64,000 bases of DNA from Streptomyces spongiicola (GTDB taxonomy: Bacteria; Actinomycetota; Actinomycetes; Streptomycetales; Streptomycetaceae), in NCBI RefSeq assembly GCF_003122365.1, contig NZ_CP029254.1, positions 558,001 through 622,000 of the forward strand, written 5' to 3'. Position numbers and translations under genes: made by a program. Below, one piece after another: positions 32,968 through 42,157 of the stretch. How positions within the stretch are numbered: position 1 is the stretch's first letter; every line of letters starts with the position of its first letter. Under the pieces are notes generated by a model. That model saw only the letters and a program-made list of their open reading frames with translations, did not search any database and had not been told where the DNA came from.

Positions 32968-33243
32968 ATGCGTACGGGAAACGAACCGGCCACGGCCCGC
33001 AGTCCGCTGCGGATGCGGTTCTGGCTTGGCGTCTGGGGGCTGCTGTGGGCGGTCTCCGGGACGGCCGTCTTCGCGCTGGCGGAACGCCCCGGGTGGGCGA
33101 TCACCTGCGCGGTGCTGAGCCTGGTCGTCATGACCGACCTGATGATCGTGGTGCACCGGCTCCACCAGGGACCGCACTTCCAGCCCGGTCACGGCGTCCC
33201 GCCCTACGAGCCGGACCGCGGGAACGACCGGCGGCGCCGTTAG
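32968..33243 (+). CDS. Small two-helix membrane protein (DUF6343-like)
   Basis: A 91-residue protein with two membrane helices (FWLGVWGLLWAVSGTAVFALA and WAITCAVLSLVVMTDLMIVV) separated by a short basic/acidic loop, an N-terminal MRTGNEPATARSPLRMR and a hydrophilic tail HFQPGHGVPPYEPDRG. The N-terminal signature is one I associate with the Streptomyces-conserved DUF6343 family; function unknown. GGGAAGGGACGAGG precedes the ATG. It ends 3 bp from the convergent TPR gene. Confidence 0.75.
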   Translation: MRTGNEPATARSPLRMRFWLGVWGLLWAVSGTAVFALAERPGWAITCAVLSLVVMTDLMIVVHRLHQGPHFQPGHGVPPYEPDRGNDRRRR

Positions 33244-33246
33244 GGC

Positions 33247-33609
33247 TCAGGAGTCGAAGCGCGCGGCTTCCAGGTACTCCGGCCTGGGATCGAGCGCGGC
33301 GGCGAGCCGGAAGTGCCGCTGTGCCCGGTCCGGGCGGCCGGAGCGCTGGAAGGTGCGGGCCAGCGCGAAATGAGCGAAGGCGTTGTCGGGTTCGTGGTCG
33401 ACTATGTGCTGGAACTCGCGCTCCGCCGCACGGAGTTGCGCGGACGCGAAGTAGGCGCGCGCCCGCATCAGCCGGGCCGCCCCGCTCTCCGGGTGGGCGG
33501 CGATGACCGAGTCCAGGAGCTTGATCGCCCCGCGCGGATCCCGCGAGGCGAGCAGTCGCTCGGCCGCGCGGAAGCCGATGACGTGGGTTTCCGGGTTGGT
33601 CTCGGGCAC
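33247..33609 (-). CDS. Small tetratricopeptide-repeat protein
   Basis: A 120-residue protein made of three TPR helical pairs: ERLLASRDPRGAIKLLDSVIAAHP, SGAARLMRARAYFASAQLRAAEREFQHIVDHEP and NAFAHFALARTFQRSGRPDRAQRHFRLAAALDP. Such proteins bind peptides or act as adaptors. The GTG at 33609 (MPETNPETHVIGF) is chosen because GGAAGGA sits 7 bases upstream; an earlier start at 33642 has no ribosome site. Conserved next to coaE in Streptomyces as far as I recall. No signal or membrane segment. Confidence 0.88.
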   Translation of the reverse strand: MPETNPETHVIGFRAAERLLASRDPRGAIKLLDSVIAAHPESGAARLMRARAYFASAQLRAAEREFQHIVDHEPDNAFAHFALARTFQRSGRPDRAQRHFRLAAALDPRPEYLEAARFDS

Positions 33610-33805
33610 GCTCGCATCCTTCCCCGCCCCTGCCCTGTTCAATGTTCCGCCTTCGATGTCCCCCGTTCGGCATCCCCGGTCGCGGGCTTCCCCGTGCGCG
33701 CGCGACGGACCCGGCGCGCGGCGTGCCGTCCCCGCGGTCTGCGCGCCTCCGCCACCCGCGCGTGCCCGGCCTCGCGAGCCGGGAGGGACTCTCGCACGCC
33801 CCTGG

Positions 33806-34405
33806 CTAGGCCCCCGCGCGCCCCCTCAGCTCGGCCCAGACCTCGCGGACCCGGGGCTCCAGTGCCTCCAGCGGCCCGTCGTTGTCGATGACCAGATCGG
33901 CGACGGCCCTGCGCTGCTCGGGTTCCGCCTGCGCGGCCATCCGGGCACGCGCTTCCGACTCGGTCATGCCGCGCAGCCGTACGAGCCGGTCCAGCCGGGT
34001 CTCGGGGGCCGCGTCCACGACGACGACCAGGTCGTACAGGGGGGCGAGGCCGTTCTCCGCGAGCAGCGGCACGTCGTGGACGACCACCGCGTCCGGGCCT
34101 GCCGCGGCCTCCAGTTCGGCCGACCGCGCCCCGACCAGCGGATGCACGATGGCGTTGAGCCGGGCCAGCCGTTCCGCGTCGGAGAAGACGATCGTGCCGA
34201 GCCGGGGCCGGTCGAGGGTGCCCTCCGGTGTGAGGACATCGGGTCCGAACTCCTCGACGACGGCGGCCAGGCCCGGTGTGCCGGGCTCGACGACCTCTCG
34301 GGCGATCCTGTCCGCGTCGATCAGCACCGCGCCGTACGACACGAGAAGCCGTGACACTTCGCTCTTGCCGGCGCCGATACCGCCGGTCAGGCCCACCTTC
34401 AGCAT
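33806..34405 (-). CDS. coaE: Dephospho-CoA kinase
   Basis: A 199-residue P-loop kinase for the last step of coenzyme A synthesis, ATP-dependent 3'-phosphorylation of dephospho-CoA. Seen: Walker [18 protein letters not shown] at residues 5-21, [17 protein letters not shown], the LID/CoA region [12 protein letters not shown], and [33 protein letters not shown]. The start at 34405 (MLKVGLTGG) is the conventional one; four extra residues upstream are possible. Bacterial length is normal; the C-terminal UPF0157 extension seen in mycobacterial CoaE is absent. Confidence 0.97.
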   Translation of the reverse strand: MLKVGLTGGIGAGKSEVSRLLVSYGAVLIDADRIAREVVEPGTPGLAAVVEEFGPDVLTPEGTLDRPRLGTIVFSDAERLARLNAIVHPLVGARSAELEAAAGPDAVVVHDVPLLAENGLAPLYDLVVVVDAAPETRLDRLVRLRGMTESEARARMAAQAEPEQRRAVADLVIDNDGPLEALEPRVREVWAELRGRAGA

Positions 34406-34456
34406 GGGCGGAAGCATAGGCGCGCACCGGGGGCGACGGTCCGCCGGGCCCGATCC

Positions 34457-34503
34457 GAAGACCCCGACCCGAAGACCCCGACCCGAAGACCCCGACCCGA
34501 AGG
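34457..34503. repeat. 14-bp tandem repeat, about 3.4 copies
   Basis: GAAGACCCCGACCC repeated head to tail between the PAC2 and coaE genes (both minus). Not a multiple of three, so non-coding; it may sit in the coaE leader. Confidence 0.85.
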
Positions 34504-34578
34504 CCGCGACCCGAGGGCATACGAGTCGCCCTGACGAGGGCGGTGCGGGCGGCGGTGGGCAGGGCCCGGCCCGCGGGC

Positions 34579-35517
34579 CTACGAGTCGCCCTCGCGTTCG
34601 GCCAGGAACCGCTCGAACTGCCTGCCGATCTCGTCGGCCGACGGGAGATCCACCGGCTCGGCGACCAGACTGCCCCGGGTGTCGGCACCGGCGATGGCGT
34701 CGTACTGGTGCTCCAGCCCTCTCACCAGCGCCGTCAGCTCCTCGTCACCCTCGCCGATCTGGCGTTCGATCTCGGTCTGGGTGCGCTGGGCACGGGCGCG
34801 CAGGGTGTGCGCGATACCGGGGAGCACCAGCCCGGTCGCTGCGGTGACCGCTTCGAGGGCGGTCAGCGCGGCGTCCGGGTACGCGGAGCGGGCGACATAG
34901 TGCGGCACATGGGCGGCGACGCCGAGCACGTCATGACCCCACTGCGCCAGGCGGTACTCGACCAGGGACTCCGCGCTGCCCGGTACCTGGGCCTCGTCGA
35001 AGGGACTGCGGTGACCGGGCATCAGGTCCGTCCGGGTGCCGTGCGGGGTGATGCCCACGGGACGGGTGTGCGGCACGCCCATGGGGATGCCGTGGAAGTT
35101 CACGGACAGGCGCACACCGAGCCGCTCGACGATCTGCCGTACGGCCGCGGCGAACAGCTCCCACTCGACGTCCGGCTCGGGACCGGACAGCAGCAGGAAC
35201 GGTGCGCCGGTGGCGTCCTGGACCAGCCGGACTTCCAGCGAGGGGGTCTCGAAGGCGGTCCAGCGGTCCCGCCGGAAGGTGAGCAGCGGGCGGCGGGCCC
35301 GGTAGTCGACGAGCCGGTCGTGGTCGAAGCGGGCGACCACCTGGTGGGGCAGGGATCCGAGCAGGGCGGTGACGAGCTGCTCGCCCGTCTCGCCCGCGTC
35401 GATGTACCCGTCGAAGTGGTACAGCATGGCGAGCCCGGCCGACTCCTGTGCCAGCGCCACGTCGACGACCGCCAGGCCCTTCGGCTCCCACTCGTACAGA
35501 CTCTGCGGATCTCGCAC
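34579..35517 (-). CDS. PAC2-family protein (proteasome assembly chaperone-like)
   Basis: A 312-residue member of the actinobacterial PAC2 family, related in fold to eukaryotic proteasome assembly chaperone 2. Seen: [80 protein letters not shown] and [14 protein letters not shown]. The last 90 residues are helical. It begins with GTG at 35517. Actinobacteria have proteasomes, but a chaperone role for this family has not been shown as far as I know. It lies between rpsA and coaE. Confidence 0.9.
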   Translation of the reverse strand: MRDPQSLYEWEPKGLAVVDVALAQESAGLAMLYHFDGYIDAGETGEQLVTALLGSLPHQVVARFDHDRLVDYRARRPLLTFRRDRWTAFETPSLEVRLVQDATGAPFLLLSGPEPDVEWELFAAAVRQIVERLGVRLSVNFHGIPMGVPHTRPVGITPHGTRTDLMPGHRSPFDEAQVPGSAESLVEYRLAQWGHDVLGVAAHVPHYVARSAYPDAALTALEAVTAATGLVLPGIAHTLRARAQRTQTEIERQIGEGDEELTALVRGLEHQYDAIAGADTRGSLVAEPVDLPSADEIGRQFERFLAEREGDS

Positions 35518-35689
35518 CGTTACCGCCCCTTCTCCGTGTCTGAGGTATCAACCCCGCACCCGCTGCGATCATTCCCGGCGGTGCCCGGGTCGCACCGCGG
35601 AGCCGGTCGGGCGGGGCATCGGCGCGTTCGCTCGGGGTCGGGGGCGCGTTCGCTCGGGGCGTGTTCGGTCGGGGCGCGTTCGGAAAAGG

Positions 35690-35727
35690 GCGGAGGCCCG
35701 CCCCCCGTGAAGGGGGCGGGCCTCCGC
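35690..35727 (-). terminator. Strong hairpin terminator after rpsA
   Basis: A perfect 16-bp inverted repeat, arms 35690-35705 (GCGGAGGCCCGCCCCC) and 35712-35727, with a 6-nt loop. It begins 28 bp past the rpsA stop. On the minus strand it is followed by CCCTTTTCC, a short U-run. Confidence 0.9.
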
Positions 35728-35755
35728 ACCGGTTGCCCGGTGGCCGGCGGGAGCC

Positions 35756-37249
35756 TCAGCTCTGGCCGCCCGCCAGCTTCTCGCGGAGCGCGGCGAGGGC
35801 CTCGTCCGACGCCAGGGCGCCGGAGTTGTCGTCCGACTCCGAGGAGTACGAACCGCCCTGCGGCGCGGCGGCCGGAGCGGCCTGCCCGCCCTCGGCAGCG
35901 GCCTGCTCGTCGGCCTCGCGGGACTTGATGACCTGCGCCTGGTGCTGCTCGAAGCGCTGCTGCGCCTCGGCGTACTGGCCCTCCCACTCCTCGCGCTGCT
36001 TCTCGTAGCCCTCGAGCCAGTCGTTGGTCTCGGGGTCGAAGCCCTCGGGGTAGATGTAGTTGCCCTGGTCGTCGTAGGACGCGGCCATGCCGTAGAGGGT
36101 CGGGTCGAACTCGACCGCGGCCGGGTCGGCGCCGAAGGACTCGTTGGCCTGCTTGAGGGACAGCGAGATCCGGCGACGCTCGAGGTCGATGTCGATGACC
36201 TTGACGAAGATCTCGTCGTTGACCTGGACGACCTGCTCCGGGATCTCCACGTGGCGCTCGGCCAGCTCGGAGATGTGGACCAGACCCTCGATGCCCTCGT
36301 CCACGCGGACGAACGCGCCGAACGGCACCAGCTTGGTGACCTTGCCCGGGACGACCTGGCCGATCTGGTGGGTGCGGGCGAACTGCTGCCACGGGTCTTC
36401 CTGCGTCGCCTTCAGCGACAGGGAGACACGCTCGCGGTCCATGTCGACGTCGAGGACCTCGACGGTGACTTCCTGGCCGACCTCGACGACCTCGGACGGG
36501 TGGTCGATGTGCTTCCAGGACAGCTCGGAGACGTGCACCAGGCCGTCGACGCCGCCCAGGTCCACGAAGGCACCGAAGTTGACGATCGAGGAGACGACGC
36601 CGGACCGGACCTGGCCCTTCTGCAGGGTGGTGAGGAACGTCTGGCGGACCTCGGACTGGGTCTGCTCCAGCCAGGCGCGGCGGGACAGGACCACGTTGTT
36701 GCGGTTCTTGTCCAGCTCGATGATCTTCGCCTCGAGCTCCTTGCCGACGTACGGCTGGAGGTCGCGGACACGGCGCATCTCGACCAGGGAGGCCGGGAGG
36801 AAGCCGCGGAGGCCGATGTCGAGGATGAGACCACCCTTGACGACCTCGATGACGGTACCGGTGACGATGCCGTCCTCTTCCTTGATCTTCTCGATGGTGC
36901 CCCAGGCACGCTCGTACTGGGCGCGCTTCTTCGAGAGGATCAGGCGGCCTTCCTTGTCCTCCTTCTGGAGGACGAGGGCCTCGATCTCGTCACCGACGGC
37001 GACGACCTCGTTGGGGTCGACGTCGTGCTTGATCGAGAGCTCGCGGCTCGGGATGACACCTTCGGTCTTGTAACCGATGTCGAGCAGGACCTCGTCCCGG
37101 TCGACCTTCACGATGACGCCGTCGACGATGTCGCCGTCGTTGAAGTACTTGATCGTCTCGTCGATCGCGGCGAGGAAGGCTTCCTCGTTACCGATGTCGT
37201 TGACCGCAACCTGCGGGGTGGTGGCGGTGGTCTCGGTGCTGCTCGTCAT
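35756..37249 (-). CDS. rpsA: 30S ribosomal protein S1
   Basis: A 497-residue protein with four S1 RNA-binding domains, about residues 38-108 (GDIVDGVIVKVDRDEVLLDIG), 123-190 (GTVIEVVKGGLILDIGLRGF), 208-278 (RSGVVSSIVNFGAFVDLGGV) and 294-364 (PGKVTKLVPFGAFVRVDEGI), then an acidic/glutamine-rich C-terminal tail. E. coli S1 has six domains; four plus a tail is normal for Streptomyces. It brings mRNA to the ribosome. A near-consensus promoter and a strong terminator bound a single-gene unit with a leader of about 190 nt. Confidence 0.98.
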   Translation of the reverse strand: MTSSTETTATTPQVAVNDIGNEEAFLAAIDETIKYFNDGDIVDGVIVKVDRDEVLLDIGYKTEGVIPSRELSIKHDVDPNEVVAVGDEIEALVLQKEDKEGRLILSKKRAQYERAWGTIEKIKEEDGIVTGTVIEVVKGGLILDIGLRGFLPASLVEMRRVRDLQPYVGKELEAKIIELDKNRNNVVLSRRAWLEQTQSEVRQTFLTTLQKGQVRSGVVSSIVNFGAFVDLGGVDGLVHVSELSWKHIDHPSEVVEVGQEVTVEVLDVDMDRERVSLSLKATQEDPWQQFARTHQIGQVVPGKVTKLVPFGAFVRVDEGIEGLVHISELAERHVEIPEQVVQVNDEIFVKVIDIDLERRRISLSLKQANESFGADPAAVEFDPTLYGMAASYDDQGNYIYPEGFDPETNDWLEGYEKQREEWEGQYAEAQQRFEQHQAQVIKSREADEQAAAEGGQAAPAAAPQGGSYSSESDDNSGALASDEALAALREKLAGGQS

Positions 37250-37633
37250 GTGGGAAAGGGCTCCGGTACGGACATTGAAGTCGTAGGTACTGCTACGCCG
37301 TGAGCCCGTATCGCAGCTGCAGAAGCCGGACAGCCAAGGAAGCGCCAACCCCAGCAGGAATGGCGCCTCGACAACCGAGGGGACATACAGCAGATGCGAG
37401 CGCGGCCTGCTCCGTCTGAGGCGCGCAAGCCCGCAGCGCAACCTTTAGCATACGGGGGCGGCAGGGCACGGTCAATGCGCGAAGGCCCCCACCCGGGGCG
37501 GAACTCCGCATACCCGGCACAACCAGGGTTCGCCGAGGCCATGACGGCCGCGCCTCGCTCCCCGCGACACGGCCCCAGGGGGCCCTCGCGGCACTTCCGG
37601 GCGAGGCACCGGCAACGTACAACGACGGGCGAG
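37250..37633. other. 384-bp divergent spacer between rpsA and methyltransferase
   Basis: Holds the rpsA promoter and its long leader on the minus strand and, on the plus strand, the upstream region of the methyltransferase. No gene is supported; I could not fold a recognised ribosomal-protein leader motif by eye. Confidence 0.6.
37447..37475 (-). promoter_or_regulatory. Principal sigma promoter of rpsA
   Basis: On the minus strand TTGACC (37475-37470) and TATGCT (37452-37447) with a 17-bp spacer, the closest match to a vegetative (HrdB-type) promoter seen in this window. Start of transcription near 37440 gives a leader of about 190 nt before the rpsA ATG at 37249, long enough for feedback control. 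Confidence 0.85.
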
Positions 37634-38464
37634 ATGATCCAAGAGCACGAACCGCAGGCGACCCGGCGCCCCACCGGCGGTGCGGAGAGCAGCCGCGCCA
37701 GCCGCGGCTGGTGGGACCGCAACGCCGACGAGTACCAGAGCGAGCACGGCTCCTTCCTCGGGGACGACCGGTTCGTCTGGTGCCCCGAGGGCCTGGACGA
37801 GGCCGAGGCCCGGCTGCTCGGTCCGGCGGAGTCCCTGCGGGGCGCCGACGTACTGGAGGTCGGCGCCGGAGCGGCCCAGTGCTCCCGCTGGCTGCTGGCC
37901 CAGGGCGCGCGTCCGGTGGCCCTGGACCTCTCGCACCGCCAGCTCCAGCACGCCCTGCGGATCGGCGCCGGCTTCCCCCTGGTCGAGGCGGACGCCCGCG
38001 CGCTGCCCTTCGCCGACGGCTCCTTCGACCTGGCGTGCTCCGCGTTCGGGGCCGTGCCGTTCGTGGCCGACCCGGTGCGCGTGTTCCGGGAGGTGCGGCG
38101 GGTCCTGCGGCCCGGCGGGCGGTGGGTCTTCTCGGTCACGCACCCCTTCCGCTGGGCGTTCCCCGACGAACCGGGCCCCGAGGGGCTCGGAGTCTCCGCC
38201 TCGTACTTCGACCGCATCCCGTACGTGGAGCAGGACGAGGACGGCCGGGCCGTCTACGTCGAGCACCACCGGACGATCGGGGACCGCGTCCGCGACGTGG
38301 TGGCGTCCGGCTTCCGGCTGGCCGACCTGGTGGAGCCGGAGTGGCCGGCCTGGAACAGCCAGGAGTGGGGCGGCTGGTCCCCGCTGCGCGGGAACCTGAT
38401 CCCGGGGACGGCGATCTTCGTCTGCGAGCGGAGCGGGACCGGCCCCCTGGACGGGGCGACCTGA
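37634..38464 (+). CDS. Class I SAM-dependent methyltransferase
   Basis: A 276-residue methyltransferase of the UbiE/Methyltransf_11 type. Seen: motif I VLEVGAGAAQCSRWLL binding SAM, the acidic end of strand 2 in VALDLSHRQLQHAL, motif II/post-I ADARALPFADGSFDLACSAFGAVPF, and motif III RVLRPGGRWVFSVTHPF. An N-terminal SRGWWDRNADEYQSEHG is a common entry helix in Streptomyces members of unknown substrate. The ATG at 37634 is used. It ends 1 bp before the start of hrpB, so the two are likely co-transcribed. Confidence 0.9.
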   Translation: MIQEHEPQATRRPTGGAESSRASRGWWDRNADEYQSEHGSFLGDDRFVWCPEGLDEAEARLLGPAESLRGADVLEVGAGAAQCSRWLLAQGARPVALDLSHRQLQHALRIGAGFPLVEADARALPFADGSFDLACSAFGAVPFVADPVRVFREVRRVLRPGGRWVFSVTHPFRWAFPDEPGPEGLGVSASYFDRIPYVEQDEDGRAVYVEHHRTIGDRVRDVVASGFRLADLVEPEWPAWNSQEWGGWSPLRGNLIPGTAIFVCERSGTGPLDGAT

Positions 38465-38465
38465 C

Positions 38466-41051
38466 GTGGTCCGCGAGGAGGCCCTCGGCCTGCTTCCCGT
38501 AGGCACGGCCCTCCCCGCGCTGCGACGGGCCCTGGACACCCGCGGCGCCGCCGTGCTGTGCGCGCCGCCCGGCACGGGCAAGACGACACTCGTGCCGATC
38601 GCGCTCGCCGGACTGACGGACGACGCCGGCGCCGGCGCCCGGGGCCGGGTGGTGGTCGCCGAGCCGCGGCGGATCGCGGCGCGGGCGGCGGCACGGCGGA
38701 TGGCGTGGCTGCTCGGCGAGAAGGCGGGCGGCCGGGTCGGCTTCACGGTGCGCGGAGAGCGGGTCGTCGGACCGGACACCGCCGTCGAGGTCGTCACCAC
38801 GGGCGTGCTGCTCCAGCGCCTCCAGCGCGACCAGGAACTCCCCGGGGTCGGCACCGTGATCCTCGACGAGTGCCACGAGCGGCACCTGGACGCGGACACC
38901 GCGGCGGCGTTCCTGCTCGACGTGCGCGAGACCCTGCGGCCCGAACTGCGGCTGGTGGCGGCGTCGGCCACGACGGACGCGGAGGGCTGGGCCCGGCTCC
39001 TCGGCGACGCTCCGGTCGTCCGGGCCGAGGGCACCGCCCACCCGGTCGAGGTGGTGTGGGCGCCACCCGCCCGCCCGGTGCGCCCGCCGCACGGCACCCG
39101 GGTCGACCCGGCGCTGCTCGCACATGTGGCGTCGGTGGTCCGCGGGGCGCTGGCCGAGCGGACCGGGGACGTGCTCTGCTTCCTGCCGGGGGTGGCCGAG
39201 ATCGCGCGGGTCGCCCGGCTGCTCGGGGACACCGGGGCGGAGGTGCTCCAGGTGCACGGGCGGGCACCGGCGGCCGTGCAGGACGCGGCGCTCTCCCCCG
39301 GACGGCACCGCAGGGTGGTGCTGGCGACCTCGGTCGCGGAGTCGTCGCTGACCGTGCCGGGCGTGCGGGTCGTCGTGGACGCCGGACTCGCCCGGGAGCC
39401 GCGCACCGACCACGCCCGGGGCCTCGGCTCGCTCACGACGGTACGGGCCTCCCGGGCCGCGGCCCGGCAGCGGGCGGGCCGGGCGGGGCGCGAGGCTCCC
39501 GGCACGGTCTACCGCTGCTGGGCCGAGGCGGAGCACGCCCGGCTGCCGCGATTCCCCGCGCCGGAGATCCGGGTGGCGGACCTGACGGCGTTCGCCCTGC
39601 AGGCGGCGTGCTGGGGCGATCCGGACGCGGCCGGCCTCGCCCTGCCGGATCCGCCGCCCCCGGGCGCGATGGCGGCGGCCCGCTCGGTCCTCGCGGCCGT
39701 GGGCGCGGTCGGCCCGTCGGGGCGGGCGACCGGCCGGGGGCGGCGGATGGCCCGGCTCGGACTCCACCCGCGGCTCGCGCGAGCCCTGGTCGACGGCGCG
39801 CCGGAGGTGGGTCCGCGGCGCGCCGCCGAGGTCGTCGCGCTGCTGAGCGAGGAACCCCCGCGGGAGTACGGGGACGACCTGGCGGCCGCCTGGCGCACGG
39901 CCCGTAGCGGCCGCGACGGCTACGCCGCCCGCTGGCGCGCGGAGGCGGACCGGCTGACCCGCTCGCTCGGCGGGGCGGGGGACACCCCGGCCGGCACCGC
40001 CGCCCCGGCCGACGCCGGGGACGACCTGGCCGCCCCCGGCCCCGGCCATGCTTCCGCTTCCGCCTCCGCCTCCGCCTCCGCCTCCGCCTCCGACGACACG
40101 GTCGCCGGGTTCGTGACCGCGCTCGCCTTCCCCGAGCGCATCGCGCGGGTGAGGAGCGGCACCTCGTACCTGATGGTCTCCGGGACCGGCGCGGAGCTCG
40201 GCGAGGGCTCACCGCTGCGAGGCTCCACCTGGCTGGCGGTGGCGGTGGCCGACCGGGCGGCGCAGGCCGCGTCCGCGCGGGTGCGGCTCGCCGCCGCCGT
40301 GGACGAGGGGACGGCACGCGCCGCCGCTGAGCATCTGCGCTCCCTCGGCGAGGAGGTGCGCTGGGCGGGCGGCGACGTCGCCGCCCGCCGGGTGGAGCGG
40401 CTGGGCGCGGTGGAGCTGTCCGTACGCCCGCTGCCGGAGCCGGCGGCCGGGCTGGTCCGGGACGCGCTGCTGGAGGGACTCCGGCGCGAGGGCCCGGGGC
40501 TGCTGGGGTGGTCGCGGGACGCCGTGGCGCTGCGGCAGCGGCTCGGTTTTCTGCACCGGGTACGGGGCGCCCCCTGGCCGGACATGTCGGCCGCGGCCCT
40601 GCTGGACCGCGCCGGTGAGTGGCTGGAACCGGAGCTTTCCCGGGCCCGCCGCCGGGCCGATCTGGCGGGGATCGACGCCGGGCCGTGCCTGCGACGGCTG
40701 CTGCCCTGGGCCACAGGCGAGGCGGCCCGCCTCGACGAACTGGCCCCGGAGCGGATCGAGGTGCCCAGCGGGTCGCGGATCCGGGTGGACTACACGGGCG
40801 AGCAGCCCGTGCTGGCCGTGAAGGTCCAGGAGTTGTTCGGGCTCCTTCAGACACCGCGCCTGGCGGGGGTGCCCGTGCTCGTCCATCTCCTCTCCCCCGC
40901 GGGGCGTCCCGCGGCGGTGACCGCGGACCTCGCCTCGTTCTGGCGCGACGGCTACCGGGCGGTGCGGGCCGAACTGCGCGGGCGCTACCCGAAGCACCCC
41001 TGGCCGGAGGACCCGGCGACGGCGGAGCCCACGCGGGGTGTGAAGCGCTGA
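38466..41051 (+). CDS. hrpB: ATP-dependent helicase HrpB
   Basis: An 861-residue DEAH-family (DECH) RNA-type helicase. Seen: Walker A CAPPGTGKTTL at 32-42, motif Ia VAEPRRIAARAAARRM, DECH box LDECHERHLDADTAAAFLLD near 134, SAT motif VAASATTDAEGWARLL, motif V VLATSVAESSLTVPGVRVVVD and motif VI RQRAGRAGREAPGTVYR. The C-terminal half is the HrpB-specific domain (LGFLHRVRGAPWPDMS, SGSRIRVDYTGEQPVLAVKVQELFG). A serine/alanine slippage tract lies at about residues 529-543. GTG start at 38466. The physiological target in Streptomyces is not known; E. coli HrpB's role is also unclear. Confidence 0.95.
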   Translation: MVREEALGLLPVGTALPALRRALDTRGAAVLCAPPGTGKTTLVPIALAGLTDDAGAGARGRVVVAEPRRIAARAAARRMAWLLGEKAGGRVGFTVRGERVVGPDTAVEVVTTGVLLQRLQRDQELPGVGTVILDECHERHLDADTAAAFLLDVRETLRPELRLVAASATTDAEGWARLLGDAPVVRAEGTAHPVEVVWAPPARPVRPPHGTRVDPALLAHVASVVRGALAERTGDVLCFLPGVAEIARVARLLGDTGAEVLQVHGRAPAAVQDAALSPGRHRRVVLATSVAESSLTVPGVRVVVDAGLAREPRTDHARGLGSLTTVRASRAAARQRAGRAGREAPGTVYRCWAEAEHARLPRFPAPEIRVADLTAFALQAACWGDPDAAGLALPDPPPPGAMAAARSVLAAVGAVGPSGRATGRGRRMARLGLHPRLARALVDGAPEVGPRRAAEVVALLSEEPPREYGDDLAAAWRTARSGRDGYAARWRAEADRLTRSLGGAGDTPAGTAAPADAGDDLAAPGPGHASASASASASASASDDTVAGFVTALAFPERIARVRSGTSYLMVSGTGAELGEGSPLRGSTWLAVAVADRAAQAASARVRLAAAVDEGTARAAAEHLRSLGEEVRWAGGDVAARRVERLGAVELSVRPLPEPAAGLVRDALLEGLRREGPGLLGWSRDAVALRQRLGFLHRVRGAPWPDMSAAALLDRAGEWLEPELSRARRRADLAGIDAGPCLRRLLPWATGEAARLDELAPERIEVPSGSRIRVDYTGEQPVLAVKVQELFGLLQTPRLAGVPVLVHLLSPAGRPAAVTADLASFWRDGYRAVRAELRGRYPKHPWPEDPATAEPTRGVKR
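40050..40092 (+). repeat. 6-bp in-frame tandem tract (GCCTCC)
   Basis: About seven copies of GCTTCC/GCCTCC encoding Ser-Ala dipeptides inside hrpB, at a junction between the helicase core and the C-terminal domain. Confidence 0.85.
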
Positions 41052-41088
41052 CGCCCGCCCCGCGGACCGGGAACCGCGGCGGTGCTCC

Positions 41089-42135
41089 TCACGCCCCGGC
41101 CGGCCCGGGCTCGCGGTCAGGCGCGCCGCCCTCGCCGCGACCCGGCGTGCCGTCGCCGTGGCGATCGGGCGCGCCGCGGCCGGCGCCGCCGGGTCGGCGT
41201 GAGCGTGCTTCGAGGAGGAGGGAGACCGCGAGGAGGCCCGCGCCGAGGCCCAGGAAGGTCCACGGCAGGCGGGAGACCAGCAGCAGCACGAGCCCGCGCT
41301 GGGACGACACCTGGGCGACCGTGCGGTCCACGTAGTCCTCGCGCATCCGGACGTGCCCGGAGAACGCGGTCACCCGGTCGCGGCCGCCGAGCAGCGAACC
41401 GCCGCGCAGTTCCTCGGTGTGGATCTCCTCGCCGTTGACGGGTGCCCCGGTGACCGGCTCGACCCAGAACATGCGTGTGGTGGTGTACCAGCGGGTGGTG
41501 CCGGTCCGCTCCTCCAGCGTCGCCGCGTCGATGCCGGGTATCGGCATCTTCTTCGGGTACGGCACCCGTGTCCACGGGACCGTCTGCTCGAAGTAGTAGA
41601 CCTCCAGTCCGCGGAAGGTCCGGGTCCCCCTGTAGTGGATGGGGGCGGAGGTCCTGGTCTGGGCGTCGAAGTACGCGTAGTCCCGCTTCTCGGTGAGGAA
41701 GGGCCACTTGAACTCGATGCCCTCGCGCCGGACGGGGTCGCCGTCGACCATCTCCCCCGGGGCGTGCACGGGTGCCTGGGTGTGGGCGTCGAAGATGTAC
41801 CGCTCGGGGATCTGGGAGACGGTCTTCCCGTCCGGCCCTTGGACGTGGGAGAGCGAGTCCCAGACCACCACGTCCCGGCCCGTGCGGCGCCCGATCCGCT
41901 CCGACTCCTCCACGTTGCCCCTGAGGGTCTGCACGATGGTGACCTTCTCCACCCGCTCGGCCCGCATGGTGTCGTACCGCAGCAGGGTCGCCGGTCTCGC
42001 CTCCAGCACCGTCTCCTGGTACAGGCCCGGGGGGATCTTGGCCAGTTGGGGGAAGGCGTACCAGCGCAGCACCGGCGCCAGCGCAGCGAAGAAGACGGCG
42101 AACGACAGGAGCACGAGACTTGCTCTGCGGCGCAC
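41089..42135 (-). CDS. DUF3068 (PorA-like) membrane protein
   Basis: A 348-residue DUF3068 protein. It has an N-terminal membrane helix (SLVLLSFAVFFAALAPVLRWY), an extracytoplasmic beta-rich domain with LLRYDTMRAERVEKVTIVQ, GRDVVVWDSLSHVQGPDGK, EFKWPFLTEKRDYAYFDAQT and GLEVYYFEQTVPWTRV, a second helix near the end (FLGLGAGLLAVSLLLEA) and a short cytoplasmic Arg/Gly tail. The family is widespread in Actinobacteria, sometimes named porin PorA family in databases, without demonstrated pore function. It lies directly before a small membrane protein gene on the same strand. Confidence 0.88.
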   Translation of the reverse strand: MRRRASLVLLSFAVFFAALAPVLRWYAFPQLAKIPPGLYQETVLEARPATLLRYDTMRAERVEKVTIVQTLRGNVEESERIGRRTGRDVVVWDSLSHVQGPDGKTVSQIPERYIFDAHTQAPVHAPGEMVDGDPVRREGIEFKWPFLTEKRDYAYFDAQTRTSAPIHYRGTRTFRGLEVYYFEQTVPWTRVPYPKKMPIPGIDAATLEERTGTTRWYTTTRMFWVEPVTGAPVNGEEIHTEELRGGSLLGGRDRVTAFSGHVRMREDYVDRTVAQVSSQRGLVLLLVSRLPWTFLGLGAGLLAVSLLLEARSRRPGGAGRGAPDRHGDGTPGRGEGGAPDREPGPAGA

Positions 42136-42157
42136 GGCGGCTGCCCCTCCCGCTACT

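Noticed and set aside
35626..35683. GCGTTCGCTCGGGG repeats after rpsA as a second terminator or operator
   Set aside because: Only short imperfect direct repeats with no stem; the hairpin at 35690-35727 already explains termination.
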